From: JBCBAP01 sp038532435
Lineage (GTDB): Bacteria > Pseudomonadota > Alphaproteobacteria > Rhodobacterales > Rhodobacteraceae
DNA: 14,214 nt
Direction: 5' to 3'
Assembly: GCA_038532435.1 (NCBI GenBank)
Contig: JBCBAP010000075.1
Location: 1-14,214, forward strand
In this document: positions 7,543 through 14,147 of the stretch, piece by piece
How positions within the stretch are numbered: the first letter of the stretch is position 1
Layout of the letters: each line of letters opens with the position of its first letter
The notes under the pieces: generated by a model
What the model was told of the DNA's origin: nothing
The model's input: the letters and a program-made list of their open reading frames with translations, nothing else
The model's database searches: none
Program-made: the position numbers and the translations under genes

Positions 7543-8337
7543 TCAGCCCTCCGCAGGTGCCTCGGTGGTCTCTTCCGCGACCACGTCCTCAAGCCCCTCT
7601 TCGGCGAGGCCCTCTTCCATCTCACCCAGGTCGATGCCGGCGGAGCCCATTTGTGCTGCCATACCGTCGAGCGCCGCGCGGGCGATCAGGTCGCAGTAGA
7701 GTGCGATGGCCCGGGCCGCATCGTCGTTGCCCGGGATCGGGAAATCGATGCCCGCAGGGTTTGAATTGGTGTCGAGCACCGCGATCACCGGTATGCCGAG
7801 CTTCTTCGCTTCCGCGATTGCCAGGGATTCCTTGTTGGTGTCGATCACGAAGATCATGTCCGGCACGCCACCCATTTCCCGGATGCCGCCGAGGGAAAGG
7901 GTCAGTTTGTTCTGCTCCCGCTCGAGCTGAAGGCGCTCTTTCTTGGTGAAGCCCTCTGCACCGCCGCCGAGCTGCTCATCCAGCGTCTTCATCCGGGAGA
8001 TGGAGTTCGACACGGTTTTCCAGTTGGTCAGCGTACCGCCGAGCCAGCGGTGGTTCATGTAGTACTGCGCGCAACGCTCCGCCGCATCCGCAACCGCCTT
8101 CGACGCTTGCCGCTTGGTGCCGACGAACAGGATCCGGCCACCCTTTGCCACGGTCTGCTGAACCGCGTTGAGCGCTGCGTCGAGCAGCGGCACGGTCTGG
8201 GTCAGATCGAGAATGTGAATGCCGTTGCGGTCACCGTAGATGTACTGCCCCATCCGCGGGTTCCAGCGGTGGGTCTGGTGGCCGAAGTGAACGCCCGCTT
8301 CCAAAAGCTGGCGCATCGTGAACTCAGGAAGAGCCAT
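7543..8337 (-). CDS. rpsB: 30S ribosomal protein S2
   Basis: S2 binds late to the 30S head-body junction near 16S rRNA helix 26 and recruits S1 in many proteobacteria. The 264-residue product starts MALPEFTMRQLLEAGVHFGH and contains both S2 signatures (YIYGDRNGIHILDLTQT at about 32-48; PDMIFVIDTNKE then IPVIAVLDTN). About 25 C-terminal residues form an acidic Glu-rich tail beyond the E. coli length of 241, which I believe is usual in this bacterial group. Two ATGs are possible (8343 and 8337); the second is chosen because AAAGGA lies 7 nt before it but only 1 nt before the first, and because homologues begin MALPEF. It is the first gene of the long minus-strand operon and is preceded by a structured leader. 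Confidence 0.98.
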   Translation of the reverse strand: MALPEFTMRQLLEAGVHFGHQTHRWNPRMGQYIYGDRNGIHILDLTQTVPLLDAALNAVQQTVAKGGRILFVGTKRQASKAVADAAERCAQYYMNHRWLGGTLTNWKTVSNSISRMKTLDEQLGGGAEGFTKKERLQLEREQNKLTLSLGGIREMGGVPDMIFVIDTNKESLAIAEAKKLGIPVIAVLDTNSNPAGIDFPIPGNDDAARAIALYCDLIARAALDGMAAQMGSAGIDLGEMEEGLAEEGLEDVVAEETTEAPAEG

Positions 8338-8344
8338 CGTCATA

Positions 8345-8350
8345 TCCTTT
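8345..8350 (-). promoter_or_regulatory. Ribosome binding site that sets the rpsB start
   Basis: AAAGGA on the minus strand, 7 nt before the ATG at 8337 and only 1 nt before the in-frame ATG at 8343. The spacing excludes the longer start. Confidence 0.8.
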
Positions 8351-8393
8351 CCGGTTTCGCCTCAGCGGGAAGAAGGGGGTATGCCCCAACCGG
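8351..8393 (-). promoter_or_regulatory. Candidate structured rpsB mRNA leader (three-way junction)
   Basis: On the minus strand CCGGTT (8388-8393) can pair with AACCGG (8351-8356). Inside are two hairpins, GGGG-CATA-CCCC (8384-8387 with 8376-8379) and CGC-TGAG-GCG (about 8359-8368). The closing stem ends directly against the AAAGGA Shine-Dalgarno. S2 represses its own operon through the rpsB leader in E. coli; a similar role here is inferred from position and fold only. Confidence 0.45.
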
Positions 8394-8453
8394 AGGACGC
8401 TTGAGGATGTCTCCCCCATGCGCCGCGATCCCGCCTGTGGATTTCGTGCGCGT

Positions 8454-8482
8454 GCCTTACACAGATCCCCGACGGGATGCAA
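8454..8482 (-). promoter_or_regulatory. Candidate rpsB operon promoter
   Basis: On the minus strand TTGCAT (8477-8482) and TAAGGC (8454-8459) are separated by 17 bp, predicting a start near 8447 and a leader of about 110 nt that includes the three-way junction. The -10 is only weakly consensus-like. Confidence 0.4.
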
Positions 8483-8582
8483 CCCATCCCGGCGAAAGCC
8501 CCCTGGCCCTGCAATCTAATGATCAGAACCGGGCCGCCGCCGCTTTGCTACACTACAGCCTGGAGGGGTCACGAAGAACCGC

Positions 8583-8588
8583 AGGAGG
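8583..8588 (+). promoter_or_regulatory. Ribosome binding site that sets the orphan peptidase-like start
   Basis: AGGAGG 5 nt before the ATG at 8594. The frame is open back to 8477, but an upstream ATG there has no comparable site and would fall in the rpsB promoter region. Confidence 0.75.
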
Positions 8589-8593
8589 AAAAC

Positions 8594-9262
8594 ATGGCAT
8601 TCGTACGCGTGGACCAGATCGCAAACAGAACGATCCTCTACGATCGGCAAAGAGAGGGCGACTATGGCGTGACAGGCGTCCCGATCCGACCGTTTCTTGA
8701 AGAGAAGTTCCTCGCGTCGTGCGAAGCCTGTTTCACGGAGCTGATCGCATTGCTTGAGGCGAAGGGATTTGGACCTGTCGGATCGATCCTGACCGGAGGG
8801 ATCGCACGCGCCGGGACCGGTGCGAGCCTTCATCACAAGAACCGCGCGTTCGACCTCGACGGCATCATCCTGCCGGACGGAAACTGGGTCGCCGACACCT
8901 TCCCGCAGCGTCCTCATATGTACCTGGCGATCGAGGCGGTGCTGCGCCGCCACTTCGGAACGGTCCTCAGCTACGATTACAACGCCGCGCATGAGGATCA
9001 CTTTCACTTCGATGACGGTACCGCCATTGGCTTCAACACGATGTCAAAGAGCCGTGTTCAGTTCGTCCAGAACGTGATCTTCTTCGTCTACCACTTCCAG
9101 ATCGGTCGGGACGGCGTTTGGGGACCGGAGACAAGCGGACTGACGACCCGCCTGCGCCGCGATCTGGGCATCGGCGGGTTTTCGTCCAAGGTGAACTGGC
9201 TCGACTTCCTGTCCCGTGTCGCGTCGGACGCGCTGGATCTGGAGGCAGCGATCCCAGACTAG
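8594..9262 (+). CDS. Extensin/M15-like metallopeptidase with C-terminal peptidoglycan-binding-like segment
   Basis: A 222-residue protein that I cannot assign to a named gene. Seen: a stretch ASLHHKNRAFDLDG (77-90) fitting the S-x-H-x(6)-D zinc pattern of extensin_C/peptidase M15 domains with H80 and D87, and FGTVLSYDYNAAHEDHFHFD (121-140) whose D135-x-x-H138 fits the catalytic acid and third zinc ligand. The usual glycine of the first motif is N83. Residues about 155-193 end in GRDGVWGPET (171-180), half of a PG_binding_1 repeat. The N-terminus MAFVRVDQIANRTI has no signal peptide or membrane anchor. By family this suggests cleavage of peptidoglycan peptides, but a cytosolic location would call for holin-type or other release, so an endolysin-like or non-wall role is open. 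It is divergent from rpsB, with no phage genes nearby. Confidence 0.72.
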   Translation: MAFVRVDQIANRTILYDRQREGDYGVTGVPIRPFLEEKFLASCEACFTELIALLEAKGFGPVGSILTGGIARAGTGASLHHKNRAFDLDGIILPDGNWVADTFPQRPHMYLAIEAVLRRHFGTVLSYDYNAAHEDHFHFDDGTAIGFNTMSKSRVQFVQNVIFFVYHFQIGRDGVWGPETSGLTTRLRRDLGIGGFSSKVNWLDFLSRVASDALDLEAAIPD

Positions 9263-9349
9263 ACCGCAGGCGCTGCCGGGCATGAAAGGGAGGACAGGTG
9301 GCCACGTTGCTGGTAACGGTGACCGGACCCAGTCGACCAGCGGATCACT

Positions 9350-10273
9350 ATGCTCGACATCTTCCTCAAAACGTTGCCGTTCTTTGCGCTGATCGGGATT
9401 GGCTACGGGGCTGCGGCCTCGCGGTTCTTTCCTGCGGAGGCGGTCGCGTGGCTGACGAAGTTCGTCTTCTACTTTGCACTCTCGGCGATGCTGTTCCGCT
9501 TCACCGCGACGCTTCCCATCGAGGCGATCACGAATGTCGACTTCATGCTCGCCTACCTCCTCGCCTCGATCGGGGTCTATGGGCTCGTGACCGCGGTGGC
9601 CTATGCGCGCCGGACGGGCGCGGCAGAGGCGGCGATCGAGGCGCAGTGCGGGACAATCGGCAATGTGGGTTTTCTGGCGATCCCAATGCTCGTGAGCCTG
9701 CTGGGGGAGCAAGTGGTCGCCCCCATCCTGATGGTGCTCGTGGTCGATCTGATCTTCTTCGGCACGCTTATCGTGGTGATCCTCAGCGCGCGGGGCGGCA
9801 GGCTCTCCCCGGCCATCGTGCTGACCATCGGGCGGGGGCTGATACAGAACCCGATGATCGTCTCGATGAGCCTCGGGCTGGTCTGGTCAGCCTCGGGTCT
9901 CCCCCTGCCCGGTCCGGTCGATGATTTCCTCGTCCTGCTCGGCGCCGCTGCGACGCCCTGCGCGCTCTTTGCCATTGGCGCGTCGCTGGCGGGCAAATCG
10001 GCGGAGCGGCTGTCCGTCGCGCTCTGGCTCAGCACGGCCAAGCTGGTGATTCACCCGCTTGCGGTTGCGGGCGTAGCGCTCTTTTTCTTTGATCTGGATC
10101 CGTTCATGACCGGGGTCATGATCATGACAGCGGCCATGCCCGTAGCTGGGAACGTCTATATCCTCGCGCAGCACTACGATGTCGCGCCTCAACGCGCCTC
10201 CTCCAGCATTCTTGCCTCGACCGTGCTCAGTATCGTGACACTGTCTATCGTGGTCGGCCTCTTCGCATCCTAA
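9350..10273 (+). CDS. AEC family (auxin efflux carrier-type) transporter
   Basis: A 307-residue polytopic inner-membrane protein with about ten hydrophobic segments in the two-bundle arrangement of AEC/PF03547 carriers. Typical features are the N-terminal MLDIFLKTLPFFALIGIGY, the first-half cross-over around GTIGNVGFLAIPM (about 101-113), LIQNPMIV in the middle, and the second-half motif TAAMPVAGNVYILAQHY (about 261-277). Bacterial members move small organic acids such as malate or malonate; the substrate here is unknown. The ATG at 9350 has no strong Shine-Dalgarno. It follows the peptidase-like gene by 87 bp and precedes the psuK promoter; a functional tie to pseudouridine breakdown is possible but not shown. 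Confidence 0.9.
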   Translation: MLDIFLKTLPFFALIGIGYGAAASRFFPAEAVAWLTKFVFYFALSAMLFRFTATLPIEAITNVDFMLAYLLASIGVYGLVTAVAYARRTGAAEAAIEAQCGTIGNVGFLAIPMLVSLLGEQVVAPILMVLVVDLIFFGTLIVVILSARGGRLSPAIVLTIGRGLIQNPMIVSMSLGLVWSASGLPLPGPVDDFLVLLGAAATPCALFAIGASLAGKSAERLSVALWLSTAKLVIHPLAVAGVALFFFDLDPFMTGVMIMTAAMPVAGNVYILAQHYDVAPQRASSSILASTVLSIVTLSIVVGLFAS

Positions 10274-10312
10274 ATTTGCCCCCTGATTTCTGACAGATAG
10301 CCCATGCGACAG

Positions 10313-10341
10313 TTGCAAATGTGTACCAATGCGTACACAAT
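10313..10341 (+). promoter_or_regulatory. Candidate psuKG promoter
   Basis: TTGCAA (10313-10318) and CACAAT (10336-10341) with the ideal 17-bp spacer, each matching 4 of 6 consensus positions. The predicted start near 10348 gives a leader of about 25 nt to the psuK ATG. The spacer contains a palindrome annotated separately. Confidence 0.5.
10320..10339 (+). promoter_or_regulatory. 20-bp palindromic operator candidate in the psuK promoter
   Basis: Perfect 7-bp arms TGTGTAC and GTACACA separated by CAATGC. It fills the region between the -35 and -10 hexamers and touches the -10, the classic placement for a repressor of the LacI or GntR type. No regulator gene is visible in the window, so the protein is unknown. 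Confidence 0.6.
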
Positions 10342-10372
10342 GGTCGAAACGGCGTAAGAACCAGGGCAACCG

Positions 10373-11242
10373 ATGGTCCAGAACTCTGTTACGTGCATCG
10401 GTGCATTTCATTGGGACACCGTTGCACACGCAACCCATTCGCTCGACCCTGGGGCGGACGTGCCCGGTGTCGTGCGCCGGTCGCCCGGTGGTGTGGCCTA
10501 CAATGTTGCAAACGAACTCATCCATCATGGCTTCAACGCGCAGCTTCTGTCCGTTGTCGGGCGGGACAGCGATGGGGATGCACTCCTGAACCTTTGCGCA
10601 TTGCGGGGGATCGACACCGACATGGTGATCCGCCATCCGACGCTGCGGACCGATCAGTATGTCGCGATCGAGGGGCGCGGGGGGGCGCTCTTCGGGGCGA
10701 TTGCCGACACGCTGGCGCTCGATGAGATCGGCATCTCTCTCCTCGATCCGCTCCGGCAGAGACGGTTCAACGGCGTCGTCGTGGTCGATGGTAATCTCAG
10801 CCCCCATGTCCTGGCCGAACTGGCCGCGGCGAGCAGTCTTCGGGATGCGGACATGAGGGTCGTGCCTGCCTCCCCGGACAAGGCGCCGCGCCTGCGGGAC
10901 TTCCTGGTGATGACCGAGTGCACGATCTACGCAAACCTTGCGGAGGCGAACGCGATCCTGAATGGCGAACATGCACAGGCGGAGGCAGCGGCGCGCGACC
11001 TGGCAGCGCTTGGCGCGCGGATGGCGGTTGTCACGAACGGATCTGCGAGTGCCGCGATCGCGCGGAGCGGCCTGGTCTATTCGGCGACCCCTCCCCCTGT
11101 TATTGCGGGCAGCGTGACGGGCGCGGGCGACGCGTTCGTCGCCGGTCACATCGCAGCACAACTGCGCGGAGAGATGGACTGGAACGCGCTCAAGGGCGGC
11201 CTGCAATCCGCCGCCCGCCATATGGAGAGATACAATCAGTGA
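10373..11242 (+). CDS. psuK: PfkB-family carbohydrate kinase, probable pseudouridine kinase
   Basis: A 289-residue ribokinase-fold kinase. Seen: an N-terminal substrate-site motif PGGVAYNVANELIHHGF (38-54), the Mg/ATP-site N188-x-x-E191 in ANLAEANAIL, and the PfkB signature SVTGAGDAF with the catalytic base D253 in GAGD (250-253). PfkB kinases cannot be told apart reliably by motif; the pseudouridine assignment rests on the 4-bp overlap with psuG, whose substrate is pseudouridine 5'-phosphate. PsuK would phosphorylate pseudouridine with ATP in the cytosol. The ATG at 10373 has a weak AGGG 6 nt upstream. Expression is likely controlled by the palindrome inside the promoter. Another nucleoside or sugar kinase role remains possible. 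Confidence 0.85.
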   Translation: MVQNSVTCIGAFHWDTVAHATHSLDPGADVPGVVRRSPGGVAYNVANELIHHGFNAQLLSVVGRDSDGDALLNLCALRGIDTDMVIRHPTLRTDQYVAIEGRGGALFGAIADTLALDEIGISLLDPLRQRRFNGVVVVDGNLSPHVLAELAAASSLRDADMRVVPASPDKAPRLRDFLVMTECTIYANLAEANAILNGEHAQAEAAARDLAALGARMAVVTNGSASAAIARSGLVYSATPPPVIAGSVTGAGDAFVAGHIAAQLRGEMDWNALKGGLQSAARHMERYNQ

Positions 11243-12144
11243 CCGCTCCCCTCGTCTGGTCGCGGGAGGCCGCAAAGGCGCGGGCCGACGGCGCGCCCCT
11301 CGTCGCGCTCGAAAGCACCATCATCACCCACGGCATGCCGTTTCCACAGAATCGCGACACGGCGCAGGAGGTCGAGGCGCTGATCCGAGACTGCGGGGCC
11401 GTGCCCGCCACCATCGCGGTCTTTGACGGTGCGATCCACGTGGGCCTGGAACCGGAGGAGCTCGAAACGCTCGCCCGGACGACCGACGCGATGAAACTCT
11501 CCCGGGCGGATATCGCCGCCGCCGTGGCCTCCGGCACGACCGGGTCGACGACCGTCGCCGCGACCATGATCTGTGCCCACCTCGCAGAGATCGAGGTCTT
11601 CGCCACCGGTGGCATCGGTGGCGTGCACAGGGGCGCGGAGAGCAGCTTCGACATCTCCGCCGATTTGCGGGAGCTTGCGATCACGCCGGTTACGGTCGTC
11701 GCCGCCGGGCCGAAGGCGATCCTCGACACGCCCAAGACGCTAGAGGTACTGGAAACACTCGGCGTGCCGGTCATCGGGTACGGAACGGATGTCCTGCCCG
11801 CCTTCTGGTCGCGCACATCGCCCTACGCCGTACCGCTGCGCATGGATACACCTGCGGCACTGGCCGACGCGCACAGGATGCGCGCCCGGCTCGGGCTGAC
11901 CGGCGGACAGCTTGTTGCCAACCCGATCCCGTCGGACGACGAGATACCGCAGTCGGAGATCGATCCGATCATCGCCCGGGCGCTTGCACGCGCGGAAGAT
12001 GAGGGGATCCTCGCGAAGGACGTGACGCCGTTCCTGCTCGACAAGATCTTCGAGTTGACGGACGGGCGGTCGCTGGTCGCCAATATCGCCCTCGTCAAGA
12101 ACAACGCCCGGCTCGCCGCCGCCATCGCCCGCGCGCTAGGCTGA
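11239..12144 (+). CDS. psuG: Pseudouridine-5'-phosphate glycosidase
   Basis: Cleaves the C-C glycosidic bond of pseudouridine 5'-phosphate to uracil and ribose 5-phosphate, completing pseudouridine salvage in the cytosol. The 301-residue product aligns well in memory with the 312-residue E. coli enzyme: ALESTIITHGMPFPQN with E25, K86 in MKLSRAD, H130 in GGVHRG, D142 in SADL and the Schiff-base lysine K159 in AAGPKAILD, so every catalytic position I know is kept. The start is a GTG at 11239 within GTGA, overlapping the psuK stop and pointing to translational coupling; GGAGA lies about 10 nt upstream. An in-frame opening continues far upstream inside psuK but is out of family length. Confidence 0.95.
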   Translation: MTAPLVWSREAAKARADGAPLVALESTIITHGMPFPQNRDTAQEVEALIRDCGAVPATIAVFDGAIHVGLEPEELETLARTTDAMKLSRADIAAAVASGTTGSTTVAATMICAHLAEIEVFATGGIGGVHRGAESSFDISADLRELAITPVTVVAAGPKAILDTPKTLEVLETLGVPVIGYGTDVLPAFWSRTSPYAVPLRMDTPAALADAHRMRARLGLTGGQLVANPIPSDDEIPQSEIDPIIARALARAEDEGILAKDVTPFLLDKIFELTDGRSLVANIALVKNNARLAAAIARALG

Positions 12145-12153
12145 CGGAGGGGC

Positions 12154-12183
12154 TGGACCCGCCCTGCCCCGGCGCGCTACCCC
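12154..12183 (+). promoter_or_regulatory. Candidate miaA promoter, possibly leaderless
   Basis: TGGACC (12154-12159) and TACCCC (12178-12183) separated by 18 bp; the second ends 6 nt before the miaA ATG, so the transcript could begin at the start codon. No Shine-Dalgarno is present in the C-rich bases before it. The hexamers are weak. Confidence 0.3.
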
Positions 12184-12189
12184 GCCCCC

Positions 12190-13119
12190 ATGACACACCT
12201 CCGCAAACCGCTCCTGATTGCCGGCCCCACCGCGTCCGGCAAGTCCGCCCTCGCCCTCGCCGTGGCGGAGCGGGACGGCGGCTGGGTGATCAACGCGGAT
12301 GCGCTTCAGGTCTATGACGGCTGGCGCATCCTCACCGCGCGGCCCGATGCACAGGACCTCACCCGCGCCCGTCATGCGCTCTACGGCCATGTGCCCCGGA
12401 CCAGACCCTATTCCGTTGGTGAGTGGCTCCGGGAAGTGGGGACGCTGCTCGATGCAGCGCGGCACGCGGGTACACGTCCGATCATCGTCGGGGGAACCGG
12501 GCTCTATTTCCGGGCGCTCTGCGAAGGGCTCGCGGACATCCCCGCGACCGACCCGGCACTGCGTGAACGCGCCAACGGGCTGCGGGAGGCGGAAGGCCTC
12601 GGCCCGTTCCTCGCCGATCTGGAACGGGAGGACCCGGCAACGCTTGCGGGCATCGACACGCAAAACCCCATGCGGGTGCAGCGCGCGTGGGAAGTGCTGC
12701 GCCAGACCGGGCGGGGCCTCAGCACCTGGCAGGCGGAGACGCCACCGCCCCTCGTGCCGCAAGAGGATGCGGAAACGGTGCTGCTTGTGCCAGAGGTCCC
12801 CTGGCTTAACGCACGGATCGCCCGCCGTTTCGGCGAGATGATGGACGAGGGTGCCCGCGAGGAAGCCACAGCCGTGCTCGCCGAGGGATGGGATCCCGCG
12901 CTTCCGTCGTCCAAAGCCCTCGGCGCACCGGAACTGATCGCGTCGCTGCGGGGAGAGATGAGCGAAACGGATGCAAGAGACCGGGCCATCATCGCCACAC
13001 GGCAGTTTGCGAAGCGGCAACGCACCTGGTTTCGGGCCCGGATGGGGCCATGGCGGCATGTAACTTTGGCAGAAGGAACCGAGCTGACAGGCCTGGTCAG
13101 GCAGATATCAAGCGCGTAA
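12190..13119 (+). CDS. miaA: tRNA dimethylallyltransferase
   Basis: Transfers a dimethylallyl group to N6 of A37 in tRNAs reading UNN codons, giving i6A, the substrate for later methylthiolation by MiaB. The 309-residue product has a Walker A motif GPTASGKS (12-19), INADALQVY with D37 and Q40 (usual form NADSMQVY), GGTGLYFRAL (101-110), and the late AKRQRTWFR segment that contacts the tRNA. The start at 12190 is the only ATG before Walker A at family distance and gives the normal N-terminus; it has no Shine-Dalgarno. It is 45 bp after psuG and could be read through from psuK or use its own promoter. Its dimethylallyl donor comes from the MEP pathway that Dxr feeds. Confidence 0.96.
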   Translation: MTHLRKPLLIAGPTASGKSALALAVAERDGGWVINADALQVYDGWRILTARPDAQDLTRARHALYGHVPRTRPYSVGEWLREVGTLLDAARHAGTRPIIVGGTGLYFRALCEGLADIPATDPALRERANGLREAEGLGPFLADLEREDPATLAGIDTQNPMRVQRAWEVLRQTGRGLSTWQAETPPPLVPQEDAETVLLVPEVPWLNARIARRFGEMMDEGAREEATAVLAEGWDPALPSSKALGAPELIASLRGEMSETDARDRAIIATRQFAKRQRTWFRARMGPWRHVTLAEGTELTGLVRQISSA

Positions 13120-13166
13120 CAGCAAGAACTATAATCGCAGATATTTCTAATCCTTATCGAAGTACG
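13120..13166 (+). other. AT-rich gap between convergent miaA and the MBL hydrolase gene
   Basis: 47 bp, clearly more AT-rich than the surroundings. An imperfect stem (CGAAgTAC at 13158 on, with GTAatTTCG ending at 13180) spans the end of the minus-strand gene, but there is no GC-rich stem with a T-run, so I see no convincing terminator. Confidence 0.3.
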
Positions 13167-14084
13167 TTAAAGTAATTTCGTGAACACAGCATCCGCCGCG
13201 AGTGGCCTGTCCGCCACCACAAATCCGCGTTCGCACAGATCTATCAAGTGCGCGAACACGTTCCGTGCGGCCGCCGGATGAAGCACCGGATCCACGTCCG
13301 CATAGATCCGCGTGGTGAGGCTTGGGATGTCGGACGCCCCTTCTGCAAGAGCCGTGAGGATCTGAGCCTCCCGTTCACGCCGATGGGCAAGCTGATGATC
13401 GATCATCGCATCAGGGGCGGTGATCGGCGCGCCGTGACCTGGGTAGAACACATCCCCCTGCCCGCGCATAGCCTCCAGACTGGTCATGAAGGCGGTCAGA
13501 TCTCCGTCGGGCGGGGAGACCAGCGTCGTTGCCCAGCCCATCACGTGGTCACCGGAGAAGGCTGCACGTTGGTCATCCCAGGCAAAACTCAGATGGTTCG
13601 ACAGGTGCCCCGGCGTGTGGATCGCCCGCAACGACCAGTCCCCGGCGGACACGACCTCCTCGTCAGCGATGTAGGCATCCGGCGTAAAGCCGCCATCGAT
13701 GCCCTCCCCTCCGCCCAGATGTGCCCCCGAGGCAGCCAGGGCCTCCATGACCGGCGTGCGTCCGGCCATACTGTCCCCGAAGGCGATCACGGGGGCGCCC
13801 GTCCGCTCGGCCAACGGGCGGGCGAGCGGCGCGTGATCGAGGTGGGAATGGGTGACAAAGACATGGCTCACCCGCTCCCCCGGTGCCAGGGCCGCCAAAA
13901 CAGCCTCCAGATGCGCGGGATCGGCAGGTCCCGGATCGATGATCGCGACATCCCCGGCGCCGACCAGATAGGTCCGGGTGCCGGTGAAGGTCATCGGGCC
14001 GCCATTGCCCGCGGTCACCACGCGGATCCCGTCGGCCAGCCCTTCCACCTGCCCCACGGCGGGCGCATGATCGCGATTGAACAC
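13167..14084 (-). CDS. MBL-fold metallo-hydrolase (LACTB2-like)
   Basis: A 305-residue cytosolic metallo-beta-lactamase-fold enzyme. The dinuclear zinc set is complete: THSHLDH with H79, H81, D83 and H84, H160 in HTPGH, D179 in SGDH and H217 in YPGHGAP. About 85 C-terminal residues after this form a helical, winged-helix-like domain as in LACTB2 and related hydrolases. Those relatives act on RNA or thioesters; the substrate here cannot be told. The start is a GTG at 14084 with AAAGGGG about 9 nt upstream; no in-frame ATG lies close by. It faces miaA tail to tail and is divergent from the sensor kinase-like gene, 63 bp away. Confidence 0.9.
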   Translation of the reverse strand: MFNRDHAPAVGQVEGLADGIRVVTAGNGGPMTFTGTRTYLVGAGDVAIIDPGPADPAHLEAVLAALAPGERVSHVFVTHSHLDHAPLARPLAERTGAPVIAFGDSMAGRTPVMEALAASGAHLGGGEGIDGGFTPDAYIADEEVVSAGDWSLRAIHTPGHLSNHLSFAWDDQRAAFSGDHVMGWATTLVSPPDGDLTAFMTSLEAMRGQGDVFYPGHGAPITAPDAMIDHQLAHRREREAQILTALAEGASDIPSLTTRIYADVDPVLHPAAARNVFAHLIDLCERGFVVADRPLAADAVFTKLL

Positions 14085-14111
14085 CGGTTGTTCCCCTTTC
14101 GGCTTTCGCCC

Positions 14112-14140
14112 TTGCCACTCCGCCCGGGCCTGCCTAACCC
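14112..14140 (+). promoter_or_regulatory. Candidate promoter of the sensor kinase-like gene, possibly leaderless
   Basis: TTGCCA (14112-14117) and TAACCC (14135-14140) with a 17-bp spacer; the second lies 7 nt before the ATG at 14148. No Shine-Dalgarno is visible. Same layout as at yitT and miaA. Confidence 0.4.
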
Positions 14141-14147
14141 TGAGCCC

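Noticed and set aside
8338..8343. rpsB start two codons earlier (MTMALPEF)
   Set aside because: The Shine-Dalgarno would be only 1 nt from that ATG; spacing fits the ATG at 8337.
8521..8560. Plus-strand promoter for the gene at 8594 with -10 TACACT
   Set aside because: The -10 matches 4 of 6 positions, but no -35-like hexamer is found at a 16-18 bp distance, so I do not annotate it.
8594..9262. Prophage remnant or gene transfer agent locus
   Set aside because: The endolysin-like gene stands alone; no capsid, portal, holin, integrase or attachment repeat is visible in the flanks.
9298..9924. Plus-strand open frame overlapping the AEC gene start
   Set aside because: It is out of frame with the transporter, Arg/Asp/Gly-rich, and has no domain; a shadow frame.
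9887..11275. Long minus-strand open frame opposite the AEC gene and psuK (462 codons)
   Set aside because: It spans two well supported genes and their promoter on the other strand and has no recognisable domain. It is a GC-driven shadow.
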